From contig NZ_RDFA01000006.1 in the NCBI RefSeq assembly GCF_004118325.1, forward strand, positions 227,623 through 291,622: a DNA stretch of 64,000 nucleotides, written 5' to 3'. The DNA comes from Halorientalis pallida (GTDB taxonomy: Archaea; Halobacteriota; Halobacteria; Halobacteriales; Haloarculaceae). The position numbers were made by a program, and so were the translations under genes. The notes beneath the pieces are model-generated. The model saw only the letters and a list, made by a program, of their open reading frames with translations, did not search any database and had not been told where the DNA came from. How positions within the stretch are numbered: the first letter of the stretch is position 1; each line of letters begins with the position of its first letter. Of this stretch, positions 1-7,959 are shown one piece after another.

Positions 1-17
1 CCCACTGATGCCGCACA

Positions 18-926
18 TTACAGGTCAGCGTCCTCCTGCAACCACTCGAAGGTGCGTTCGAGCCCGTTACGGAACTCCGTCTCCGGTGCGTGGCCGAACA
101 GCCGTTCGCACTTGCTCGTGTCGGCGTAGAAGTCGTCGATCTCGTCGGGGCGTTCGGGCTTGCGGTCGATCTCCGGCTCGACGCCGACGACCTCGGCCAT
201 CTCGTGGATCGCGTCCAGAATCGCCGTGTCCGTTCCCCGTCCCATGTTCACGACCTCGTTTGTCACGTCGCCTTCCAGCCCGTCGACGATGAACGCCGTG
301 ATGTCACGGACGTAAATGAAGTCCCGGGTCTGCTGACCGTCGCCGGTGACGAAGACGCCTTCGTCCCGTGCCAACCGGGAGAGGACGACCGGCACCAGCG
401 CGCCCGAATCCGGGTACTGGTAGGGACCGTACACGTTGAAAAAGCGGAAGACGAGGTAGTCCAGATCGTACAGCTGGTTGTACACGTCGAGGTACTCCTC
501 GACGGCGTGTTTGGCGACGCCGTAGGGTGACTGCGGGCTCGCCGGGTGATCTTCGGGGACGGGGACCGTCTCCACCTCTCCGACGAGCGACGATGCCGAC
601 GAGAAAAACACCTTCTCGATATCGTGTTCTCGGGCGGCGTCGAGAATATTCAGCGTCCCGACGACGTTGATTTCGGCGTTCAGCTTCGGGTCGTCGGTGC
701 TGGCCGGGAGCGGGTGTGCCGCGAGATGTGCGACTGCGTCGACGTCGCTGACCGCGTCTTCGACGGCCTCCTCGTCGGTGATGTTGACGTCGCGGTATTC
801 GACGTTGTCGGCGTCGTGATCGATCGGTTCGATGTCACAGGCGAGAACGTGGTGGTCCGTTCCACCGAGTTCGTCGAGAAGATTTCGACCGACGAATCCG
901 GAGGCGCCGAAGACGGCGATGTGCAT
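18..926 (-). CDS. NAD-dependent epimerase/dehydratase (extended SDR), nucleotide-sugar
   Basis: A 302-residue extended short-chain dehydrogenase, most like GalE/RmlB-type NDP-sugar epimerases or dehydratases acting in the cytoplasm. Visible features are the Rossmann motif GASGFVG at residues 7-13, the Ser-rich catalytic strand VFFSSASS near 107-114, and the catalytic pair Tyr135/Lys139 in YGVAK. I chose the ATG at 926 because the Rossmann strand (MHIAVFGASG) must begin there; an upstream in-frame start would add 48 residues of non-protein-like sequence. It is divergent from the formyltransferase operon at 1045, with a TATA-like box on each strand between them. The exact sugar substrate cannot be read from sequence. 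Confidence 0.9.
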   Translation of the reverse strand: MHIAVFGASGFVGRNLLDELGGTDHHVLACDIEPIDHDADNVEYRDVNITDEEAVEDAVSDVDAVAHLAAHPLPASTDDPKLNAEINVVGTLNILDAAREHDIEKVFFSSASSLVGEVETVPVPEDHPASPQSPYGVAKHAVEEYLDVYNQLYDLDYLVFRFFNVYGPYQYPDSGALVPVVLSRLARDEGVFVTGDGQQTRDFIYVRDITAFIVDGLEGDVTNEVVNMGRGTDTAILDAIHEMAEVVGVEPEIDRKPERPDEIDDFYADTSKCERLFGHAPETEFRNGLERTFEWLQEDADL

Positions 927-950
927 AGCCGACGTACGGAGGAGCGACCG

Positions 951-958
951 TTTAGTTG
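951..958 (-). promoter_or_regulatory. TATA-like box for the epimerase
   Basis: On the minus strand this reads CAACTAAA, about 27 bases before the epimerase ATG at 926, the spacing expected for a leaderless haloarchaeal transcript. Confidence 0.4.
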
Positions 959-1015
959 CTTCGGTCTGGTAGGTGTCTCGCCAGCTGAGGGGGCCAGCCA
1001 AGGGTGAGGACAAAG

Positions 1016-1023
1016 TACATAAA
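1016..1023 (+). promoter_or_regulatory. TATA-like box for the formyltransferase operon
   Basis: TACATAAA lies about 25 bases before the ATG at 1045, which implies a leaderless mRNA. It probably drives the overlapping genes from 1045 to 5462. Confidence 0.5.
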
Positions 1024-1044
1024 CCACAAGCATAACTCCGGAGT

Positions 1045-2019
1045 ATGCCTATCGGCAGTGACCACGACATCGTCTATGCGAGCTGTACCGAGGGCGGGTA
1101 CGAGGTCGTACGGAACCTGGTTCGCGAGGGTGTCGAGATCGCGGAACTCGTGACGCTGACCGAGGAACAAGCGGCCACCCACGACGTCGCGGGCTACCAA
1201 TCCTTTGACGCGCTAGCAGATGAGCACGACGTTCCCGTCTATCACCCCGAGACGTACTCGATGACTGAGGCCGACACCGACCACTTCGAGTCGCTGGACG
1301 CCGACCTCCTGATCGTCAACGGGTGGCAACGGCTGATCCCGGAGCCCGTGTTGAAGACGTTCACGCGGGGGGCGCTCGGCGTCCACGGCAGCGCCTACGG
1401 CCTACCGAAGGGCCGGGGTCGCTCCCCGATGAACTGGTCGATCATCGAGGACCGAGACCGGTTCCTGCTGTCGGTCATCCGGCTGGACGCCGGGGTCGAC
1501 TCCGGCGACATCGTGGACACGGTGAAGTACGACATCACCGAGTTCGACACGATTCGCACCCTCTACTACAAACTCGCCATCGCGACGAGCGAGATGCTTG
1601 TCGACTCGCTCGAACCGATCCTCGACGGGACCTTCGAGTACACGGAACAGGAGGGAGAGCCGACCTACTACCCGAAACGGACGCCTGAGGACGGGGCGAT
1701 CAACTGGCAGAACGGAACTCGGGAGATTTACGACCTCGTCCGCGCCGTCGCCGCCCCCTATCCGGGCGCGTTCACCGAACACGAGGGCGTGCGGATCATG
1801 ATCTGGGAGGCGATCCCTTTCTCCGACGACTTCGTGTTCAACGAGGCTCCGGGGACCGTCGTCCAGTCGTTCGTGACCACCGGCGATTTCGTCGTGAAGA
1901 CGGCTGACGGCACGCTCTTGGTCACCGACTGGGAGGCCGAATCGTGGACCCCGACCGAGGGCGATCAGTTGGCATCCCTCGGTGAGCGAACCCGTGTAGA
2001 CGCACCGGAGGCCGAGTGA
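1045..2019 (+). CDS. formyltransferase family protein (sugar N-formyltransferase-like)
   Basis: A 324-residue protein with a formyl_transferase N-domain. It carries HGSAYGLPKGRGRSP at 114-128, equivalent to the HxSLLPxxRG signature of Fmt/ArnA enzymes, and DAGVDSGDI at 148-156, holding the conserved acidic residue. The family moves a formyl group from N10-formyl-THF to an amine; in a glycan locus the likely acceptor is an amino-sugar nucleotide rather than Met-tRNA. The residue two before the catalytic His, normally Asn (N-x-H), is Gly112 here. The gene leads a co-directional operon, and its stop overlaps the next start (TGATG). Family assignment is firm; substrate is inferred. Confidence 0.82.
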   Translation: MPIGSDHDIVYASCTEGGYEVVRNLVREGVEIAELVTLTEEQAATHDVAGYQSFDALADEHDVPVYHPETYSMTEADTDHFESLDADLLIVNGWQRLIPEPVLKTFTRGALGVHGSAYGLPKGRGRSPMNWSIIEDRDRFLLSVIRLDAGVDSGDIVDTVKYDITEFDTIRTLYYKLAIATSEMLVDSLEPILDGTFEYTEQEGEPTYYPKRTPEDGAINWQNGTREIYDLVRAVAAPYPGAFTEHEGVRIMIWEAIPFSDDFVFNEAPGTVVQSFVTTGDFVVKTADGTLLVTDWEAESWTPTEGDQLASLGERTRVDAPEAE

Positions 2020-2789
2020 TGACCGGCACAACCGATCCCATCGACGACGTTAGCTTCACCTTCGAGTGGTACGAGTCGCTGCTCAAGCTCCTTCAGTCCG
2101 AGGATCGGAAGTTCCGGACCTTCGAGGACGACGTTGATGGGGGGACGGTCCTGTACCGACACGACGTGGACTGGTCCCCGCGAAAAGCGGTCGAACTCGG
2201 CCGGATCGAGGCCGAGCACGACGTCACCGCTACGTATTTTTTCCTGGTGACGTCGCCGTTCTACAACCCTCAGACAGAGGCGGTACGGTCTGCAATCGAG
2301 AAACTGGCTGACCTCGGCCACGAAATCGGGCTACACTTTAGCACGCACCAGTACGACGTGGACGAATCGACGCCGCTCGAGAAGGTTGCGGAACGGGTCG
2401 ATCGTGAAGGCCGGATTCTCGGAGAAGCCGCCGGGACGAGCGTCGACGTCGTCTCCTTCCACAATCCGCCGGATTGGATCCTGCGGGAGACGTTCGAGGA
2501 CTTCGTGAGCACCTACGAGCCACGGTTTTTCGAGACGGTGGAGTACCGCGCGGACTCGAACCAGCGCTGGCGCGAGACCCATCCTTTCGCCGATGGGGTC
2601 CCAGATCCGTTGCAGGTGCTCACCCATCCGGTCCTCTGGGGCGAGCGGGACGCCTGGGCCGTCGACCGTCTCCGGGAGGAGCGTGACTACCACGCGGTGG
2701 GGATCGACGAGCACCTGGCCAGGACGGATCGGACCTGGGAATCGCCGCTGGGAATCGGGCGACTGGACGACGACGGCCCGCTGTACTGA
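2019..2789 (+). CDS. polysaccharide deacetylase (NodB-like) family protein
   Basis: A 256-residue NodB-fold protein. It has an early YRHDVDWSP segment (metal-binding Asp region, motif 1) and GLHFSTHQYD, which supplies the two metal-binding histidines of the HxxxH motif 2. The family removes N-acetyl groups from glycans or sugar precursors in a divalent-metal-dependent way. There is no signal peptide, so a cytoplasmic substrate is more likely than an extracellular polymer. I chose the ATG at 2019, which shares one base with the previous stop; a GTG at 2016 is also in frame. It sits between a formyltransferase and an acetyltransferase, which suggests work on amino-group decoration of the same sugar. 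Confidence 0.82.
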   Translation: MTGTTDPIDDVSFTFEWYESLLKLLQSEDRKFRTFEDDVDGGTVLYRHDVDWSPRKAVELGRIEAEHDVTATYFFLVTSPFYNPQTEAVRSAIEKLADLGHEIGLHFSTHQYDVDESTPLEKVAERVDREGRILGEAAGTSVDVVSFHNPPDWILRETFEDFVSTYEPRFFETVEYRADSNQRWRETHPFADGVPDPLQVLTHPVLWGERDAWAVDRLREERDYHAVGIDEHLARTDRTWESPLGIGRLDDDGPLY

Positions 2790-2794
2790 CCCGG

Positions 2795-3421
2795 ATGAGC
2801 GAAATACACATACGCACTCGGCTACAGGGAAGAGTCAACGCTCCAATGGCTGATTCATCGTCGCACGTTTCGATCGCTGACGGCGCACAGTTTGGGGTCG
2901 CCTACGCCAACGATACTGCACCGCCAGAGGTGGGTCCGGGGAGCGTCATTCGCTCGGGCACGATCGTCTACGACGATGTGCGTGCGGGCGACTCATTCCA
3001 GACTGGCCACCACGCGCTCGTTCGCGAGCAGACCGTCCTGGGTGACGACGTCCTCGTCGGCACGCAGTCGGTCATCGACGGGACCACCACGGTCGGCGAT
3101 GACGTGAGTATGCAAACCGGCGTCTACGTCCCCAGCGAAACGAAGATCGGGTCGAACGTCTTTATCGGGCCCAACGCGACGTTGCTCAACGATCAGTATC
3201 CGGTGCGGACCGACGCCGACCTGATCGGTCCAACGATCGAGAACGGCGTCTCCGTCGGCGCGAACGCGACGATTCTTCCGGGTGTGACGGTCGGCGAGGG
3301 GGCGTTCATCGCCGCCGGCTCGGTCGTCACCGAGGACGTGCCGCCCTGGACCCTGGCGGCCGGCGTCCCGGCGACCCACCGAGAGCTACCGCCGGAGTTA
3401 GACGGAGAAAATCAGCTATGA
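2795..3421 (+). CDS. hexapeptide-repeat acyltransferase (WbpD-like N-acetyltransferase candidate)
   Basis: A protein of up to 208 residues with tandem [LIV]-G-x4 hexapeptide repeats of a left-handed beta-helix (for example VGDDVSMQTG, IGSNVFIGPNATL, VGEGAFIAAGSVV). Such trimeric enzymes use acetyl-CoA to acetylate sugar amines or hydroxyls. An internal ATG at 2846 would give 191 residues, a usual size for WbpD-type enzymes, and the first 17 residues look unlike the family, so 2846 may be the true start. The stop overlaps the aminotransferase start (ATGA). With the next two genes it resembles the WbpD-WbpE-WbpB trio; this is inference from order and family. Confidence 0.82.
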   Translation: MSEIHIRTRLQGRVNAPMADSSSHVSIADGAQFGVAYANDTAPPEVGPGSVIRSGTIVYDDVRAGDSFQTGHHALVREQTVLGDDVLVGTQSVIDGTTTVGDDVSMQTGVYVPSETKIGSNVFIGPNATLLNDQYPVRTDADLIGPTIENGVSVGANATILPGVTVGEGAFIAAGSVVTEDVPPWTLAAGVPATHRELPPELDGENQL

Positions 3422-4506
3422 CCATCCCTATCGCGAACCCGCAGGTATCCGAGGCCGCCAAGGAGGCCGTCTGTGACGTTCTGGACTCGGGGATGCTCGC
3501 CGACGGAGAGGTCGTCCGCGAGTTCGAGTCCGCCTTCGCCGACTACGTCGGTGTGGAACACGCCGTGGCGACCTCCTCGGGGACGACGGCGCTACACGCG
3601 ATGTTCGAGGCCGCTGGCGTCGGCGAGGATGACGTCGTGTTGACGACTCCGTTCTCGTTTATCTCGACTGCCAACGCCGTCAAACACGCCGGCGCAGAGG
3701 TCACCTTCACGGATGTGCGGCTGGACACGTGCAATCTGGACCCGACTGCCGTCCGCGAGACACTGGCCGAGCGCGACGACGTGACTGCACTCATGCCCGT
3801 CCACCTCTACGGCTTGCCCGCCGATATGGAGGAGTTCCGCGAGATCGCCCGCGAACACGACCTCTTGCTGTTCGAGGACGCGGCCCAGGCCCACGGAGCA
3901 TCGTACAACGGCGAGATGGTCGGGTCCATCGGCGACGCGGGTGCATTCTCCTTTTATCCGACGAAGAACATGACGACCGGCGAGGGCGGGATGATCACGA
4001 CCGACGACGAGGCGCTGGCTGAGCGAGCGCGGCGGCTCATCGATCACGGCCGGGTCAGCGGGTACGAGCACGCCGAGATCGGCTACAACTTTCGTATGAC
4101 CAACATCCAGGCGGCCATCGGTCGCGACCAGATCGACCGACTCCCGGACTGGATCGACCGACGACGGGAGAATGCGGCCCGGCTCACCGGGGAACTGGCC
4201 GGTATCGACGACGTCGAGACACCCACTATCCCAGCCGACCGGACCCACGCCTTTCATCAATACACCATCCGGACCGAGCACCGCGAGCGGATTCAGGCGG
4301 CCCTGGACGCTGCCAGTATCGGTTACGCCGTCTACTATCCAGTTCCGATCCCGGCACAGCCGGCCTACGACCAGCTTGGCGAGTATCCGGTCGCGAGCGA
4401 CCTGAGTGAACGCGTGCTCTCGCTGCCGGTCCATCCCCAAGTGACCGCGGAAGACGTCGACGCCATTGCCGGTGCCGTCCAGCGTGCGGAGGTGAACGAG
4501 GCGTGA
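3418..4506 (+). CDS. DegT/DnrJ/EryC1/StrS (WbpE-like) PLP aminotransferase
   Basis: A 362-residue fold-type I aminotransferase of the sugar-aminotransferase family. SSGTTALHA (53-61) is the phosphate-binding loop, FEDAAQAHG (152-160) holds the PLP-ring Asp, and FYPTKNMTTGEGG (179-191) carries the Schiff-base Lys183. It converts a keto-sugar nucleotide to an amino sugar, usually with glutamate as donor. It overlaps both neighbours by four bases (ATGA before, GTGA after), which indicates translational coupling. Between an acetyltransferase and a Gfo/Idh/MocA dehydrogenase it matches the 3-amino step of the WbpB/E/D pathway, but a 4-aminotransferase role cannot be excluded. Confidence 0.9.
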   Translation: MTIPIANPQVSEAAKEAVCDVLDSGMLADGEVVREFESAFADYVGVEHAVATSSGTTALHAMFEAAGVGEDDVVLTTPFSFISTANAVKHAGAEVTFTDVRLDTCNLDPTAVRETLAERDDVTALMPVHLYGLPADMEEFREIAREHDLLLFEDAAQAHGASYNGEMVGSIGDAGAFSFYPTKNMTTGEGGMITTDDEALAERARRLIDHGRVSGYEHAEIGYNFRMTNIQAAIGRDQIDRLPDWIDRRRENAARLTGELAGIDDVETPTIPADRTHAFHQYTIRTEHRERIQAALDAASIGYAVYYPVPIPAQPAYDQLGEYPVASDLSERVLSLPVHPQVTAEDVDAIAGAVQRAEVNEA

Positions 4507-5462
4507 CCGACCAACCGATCCCAGTCGGCGTCGTCGGAGCCGGGAACATGGGTGCGAATCACATCAGAGTGTACGACGAACTCTCGGGGGCAGACCTGGT
4601 CGAAGTCGTTGAGCCGAACCCAGACCGTGCGGCGGCGGTCAGCGACGAGTACGATATCCGGATCGTCGACGATGTCGCCGATCTGGAGGCCGCCGAGGCG
4701 GTCACGGTCGCGGTCCCGAATCGGTTTCACCACGACGTGGCCATCGACTGCTTGGAACGGGGGTTGGATGTCCTCGTCGAGAAACCGCTGGCCAACTCCG
4801 TTGAAGCCGCAGAACGGATCGTCGAGACGGCCTCCGACGAGGACGCGGTGCTGCAGGTCGGACACATCGAGCGGTTCAATCCCGCGGTCGAGACCTTGCA
4901 GAAACTCCTTGAGGATCAGGTCGTCATTGCACTTGACGCACATCGACTGGGGCCGTTCAGCGACCAGCTCTCGGAGGAAAACGTCGTGTTCGACCTGATG
5001 ATCCACGACATCGACATCTTGAATTATCTCGTCCCTGGTGCGCTATCGACGATCAACGCGGTCGGCACCACGACTCGGTCGACCGAACTCGATCATGTCA
5101 TCGCGCAATTCAAATCGTCCGACGGCGTCGTCTCAAGCGTCACCGCGAGTCACGTCACACACGGGAAAGTCAGGACCCTCGACGTGACGACGAAAGACGT
5201 GTTCGTCCGACTCGATTACCAGAAACAGGACGTCACCGTCCAGCGGCGTGGCTCGGAACGGACCACGAACATCATCGACGGGTCGGGATACCGGACCGAG
5301 ACCGTGACAGAGAATCCCTACATCAACCGGGAAGAACCGCTAAAAAACGAACTCCGTCACTTCCTTGACTCGGTGGCGACGCGAACCAAGCCCCGTGTCG
5401 GCGGCAAAGTCGGTGTCGAGGCGGTCCGCCTGGCGAGGTCCGTCATCGACCGGTGTGAGTGA
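4503..5462 (+). CDS. Gfo/Idh/MocA family oxidoreductase (WbpB-like candidate)
   Basis: A 319-residue NAD(P)-dependent dehydrogenase. The Rossmann motif GVVGAGNMGANH is at 9-20 and the family signature EKPLA, with the catalytic Lys, is at 93-97; the C-terminal half is the alpha/beta substrate domain. The GTG start overlaps the aminotransferase stop by four bases. In the WbpB role the family oxidises the 3-hydroxyl of a UDP-N-acetylhexosaminuronate to the keto group used by the aminotransferase. The proposed pairing with the two upstream genes is inference. It is the last gene of the operon; a new promoter follows at 5535. Confidence 0.88.
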   Translation: MTDQPIPVGVVGAGNMGANHIRVYDELSGADLVEVVEPNPDRAAAVSDEYDIRIVDDVADLEAAEAVTVAVPNRFHHDVAIDCLERGLDVLVEKPLANSVEAAERIVETASDEDAVLQVGHIERFNPAVETLQKLLEDQVVIALDAHRLGPFSDQLSEENVVFDLMIHDIDILNYLVPGALSTINAVGTTTRSTELDHVIAQFKSSDGVVSSVTASHVTHGKVRTLDVTTKDVFVRLDYQKQDVTVQRRGSERTTNIIDGSGYRTETVTENPYINREEPLKNELRHFLDSVATRTKPRVGGKVGVEAVRLARSVIDRCE

Positions 5463-5534
5463 GGATGCCTCAAGTCCGGGATCCCTGCCAAAACCGGCCC
5501 AGACCGTGTGGAACCAGGGTCCGGCACCGCTACA

Positions 5535-5542
5535 TTTTAATA
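5535..5542 (+). promoter_or_regulatory. TATA-like box for the sulfatase-like gene
   Basis: TTTTAATA lies about 29 bases before the ATG at 5568, consistent with a leaderless transcript and a transcription unit separate from the upstream operon. Confidence 0.5.
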
Positions 5543-5567
5543 AGGCTGGTTCCGTGTTCGGCTACGT

Positions 5568-7007
5568 ATGAGCGGCATCGAGAATGTAGTTCTTGTCTCC
5601 ATCGACGACCTCAGATACGACTGTATCGGCCCGGCGAAACCGACCGGGTGGCTCGACCAACACGGGTTGACGGTCGAGACCCCCACCTTCGACCGCCTGG
5701 CCGAGACGGGAACGCTCTTTCACGACACCGTCAGCACGTCGTCGTACACGCCGCCCTCTCACGCGTCGCTGTTCTCCGGTCTCTATCCGAAGAACCACGG
5801 AGTGAAGACGTTCTTCAATTCGATGAGTCCGGGAGTCGATACACTGGCCGAGGCGTTCTCCCGCGACGGCTATCGGACCACCGCCTGGATCGAGAACATC
5901 GCACTCGACATTCTGGACGTCACCCGGGGGTTCGACACCGTTCGCTGTCCCTTCGAGGAGGACGAACACGACCTCTTCGAATTCGTCGAGGCGGCTGGCG
6001 AAACCGACCGGACTTTCACGTTCGTCCATCTGTTCGACGTTCACAAACCCTACATACACACCCCTGGTGGCGGGGAACGACACCAATACAACGAGCGGTA
6101 CCTCTCGGAACTCGGGTCGATTCTCGACGGGATCTGTGACCCGTCTGCCATGCTCGATGCCGCGGAAGCGGAAGCCAGAGAGCAGGTCGACCGGTACGAC
6201 GACCTGCCGGACTCCCTCAGAGAGTACGCGACGTACCGGAGTCTCGATTACCTCATCAGACAGGAACTCGAATCACAGGTCGGTGACGACCGGTTCCAGT
6301 ACCTGGCCGAAATGTACGCTCGTGGCGTCGAGGTTTTCGACACCGGCCGTTTCGCCGATCTGATCGAGCGGCTCCGTGCTGTCATGCCGGAGGACTACCT
6401 CCTGATCGTGACGTCGGACCACGGCGAAACCCGCTGCCGTTGGCGGGACCGAGAGGACTTTTTCAACAGCTTTAATGTTTCCGAGGGCGCGGTGCGGGTT
6501 CCGCTGTTCGTCGAGTCCGATCAGTGGGCCCCGGCCGTCGACCAGTCGACGCCGGTGAACCATGTCGACCTCGCTCCGACTATCGCGGACGTGGTTGGAC
6601 TCGAGTGGGACGGGCCCGCTGACGGGGTCTCACTCGCGGGCGAGGGTCCCGACGACGACCGCTACCTGTACAACGAGTCGTGGTTCTACGAGGGTGGCGC
6701 GAACTTTTTCGGGACGATCCGGGATCCGGGCGACGGCGGGTTGAGTGAAGCGGCTGTCCGTCAGTATCCGTACAAATTCGTCCGCTCGTTCGCCGAGACG
6801 GGCAGTCCCGAACGGGCACTCTACCACATCGAGGCCGACCCGCTGGAACGGGACCCCCTTCCTGACAATCACGAAATGTACGAGCCGCTCGCGCTGGCGC
6901 TTGAATCCTATCTCGATGGGGTGAGCCAGTCGTGTGAACCGAATCTGGAACAGCGAAACTCGGACGAGATGGAAGAACGGCTACGGGCGCTGGGGTACCT
7001 GGAGTGA
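5568..7007 (+). CDS. sulfatase-like / alkaline-phosphatase-superfamily protein
   Basis: A 479-residue protein with an alkaline-phosphatase-superfamily core: VLVSIDDLRYD at the N-terminus (metal Asp pair), SSYTPPSHASLFSG (nucleophile loop), FVHLFDVHKPY, and TSDHGE (metal Asp/His). The nucleophile position, Cys or Ser in formylglycine sulfatases (CxPSR), is Thr here (TPPSH), as in phospho-transferring relatives. It may therefore add or remove a phospho-substituent instead of sulfate. There is no signal peptide or membrane helix. It ends with LRALGYLE, a tail closely matched by two other proteins in this locus. A decayed copy of its C-terminal 110 residues lies at 9521-9850. Confidence 0.85.
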   Translation: MSGIENVVLVSIDDLRYDCIGPAKPTGWLDQHGLTVETPTFDRLAETGTLFHDTVSTSSYTPPSHASLFSGLYPKNHGVKTFFNSMSPGVDTLAEAFSRDGYRTTAWIENIALDILDVTRGFDTVRCPFEEDEHDLFEFVEAAGETDRTFTFVHLFDVHKPYIHTPGGGERHQYNERYLSELGSILDGICDPSAMLDAAEAEAREQVDRYDDLPDSLREYATYRSLDYLIRQELESQVGDDRFQYLAEMYARGVEVFDTGRFADLIERLRAVMPEDYLLIVTSDHGETRCRWRDREDFFNSFNVSEGAVRVPLFVESDQWAPAVDQSTPVNHVDLAPTIADVVGLEWDGPADGVSLAGEGPDDDRYLYNESWFYEGGANFFGTIRDPGDGGLSEAAVRQYPYKFVRSFAETGSPERALYHIEADPLERDPLPDNHEMYEPLALALESYLDGVSQSCEPNLEQRNSDEMEERLRALGYLE

Positions 7008-7067
7008 CCACGACAGCCGTACGGGACTTCAGCAGACGACGATCCGTTGGTTTTCCTAATAGTTGGA

Positions 7068-7075
7068 TTTATATT
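7068..7075 (+). promoter_or_regulatory. TATA-like box for the methyltransferase
   Basis: TTTATATT is centred about 27 bases before the ATG at 7098. This spacing is the reason for choosing that start over an upstream in-frame codon. Confidence 0.55.
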
Positions 7076-7097
7076 CCAAACTCTCTACCGTACCCCC

Positions 7098-7952
7098 ATG
7101 TCTCAAGAGCAGACGAAACAACATTTTGACTATCGATGGCAACAGGACCCGGTCACCGGGGAGGAAGTCGAAAAACGCGCCCGTGACCGAATTATTCGGA
7201 ACGGATGGACGGTAGAGGAGTTTGAGGAGTGGGTGAAGGGCAAGAAGGTTTTGGACGTAGGCTGCGGGATGGGGTGGTGGACGGACTATGTCGACGATCT
7301 GAACGGTGAAGCCGAAGCGGTTGGCATCGATCTCTCTGAGGGCGCAATCGAACAGGGCCACGAACTCGGTATCGAGAACATCCATGTCGGGGACATGAGC
7401 AATCTCGATTTCTCCGACGAAGAGTTCGATTACATCGCTGTAGAGAACTGTCTCCACCAGACGCCTAAACCGGAAGAGTACTTCCAGCATATCGTCACGA
7501 AGCTCAAACCCGGTGGAACGATTACGCTGTACGTTTACAAAGAGAAATCGCGAATCCGGGAGGCCGCAGACACGCTCATTCGTGACGAGACTGTCGACAT
7601 GGACCGCGAGGACGTCCTCCAGTTTGCAGAGCAGATGTCGGGAGTTGGTGAGGAACTTTACAACCTGGACGAAGAGATTACGGTCCCGGACATTCCGTTG
7701 CTCGGAATCGAAGGTGGTACATACACCGTCCACGAATTCGTCTACCGTCACCTCTTACACTGTTATTACGACTGGGACGGGAAGGGTCAGGAGTACAGCG
7801 TCCTGTGCAACTTCAACTGGTTCAACCCGGAGTACACGTTCCGATTCAGTGAATCTGAACTCCGGTCGATGTTCGACGAGGCGGGACTCGAAGTCGTTCA
7901 TTTCAACGAGCAAATGAGTGGCCATTCTGTTCGGGCCGAAAAACGGGAATGA
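7098..7952 (+). CDS. class I SAM-dependent methyltransferase
   Basis: A 284-residue protein with a Methyltransf_11/25-type domain. KVLDVGCGMGWW is motif I (SAM-binding Gly loop), VGIDLSEGAIEQG is motif II with the ribose-binding acidic residue, and LKPGGTITLYVYK is the strand-4/5 region. The family methylates small molecules, sugars or proteins. Among sugar-biosynthesis and glycosyltransferase genes a glycan or sugar-nucleotide target is plausible, but no substrate motif is visible. The base composition of the gene is somewhat less GC-rich than the preceding operon. It converges with the propeller gene at 7960. Confidence 0.85.
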   Translation: MSQEQTKQHFDYRWQQDPVTGEEVEKRARDRIIRNGWTVEEFEEWVKGKKVLDVGCGMGWWTDYVDDLNGEAEAVGIDLSEGAIEQGHELGIENIHVGDMSNLDFSDEEFDYIAVENCLHQTPKPEEYFQHIVTKLKPGGTITLYVYKEKSRIREAADTLIRDETVDMDREDVLQFAEQMSGVGEELYNLDEEITVPDIPLLGIEGGTYTVHEFVYRHLLHCYYDWDGKGQEYSVLCNFNWFNPEYTFRFSESELRSMFDEAGLEVVHFNEQMSGHSVRAEKRE

Positions 7953-7959
7953 GGGGTTC

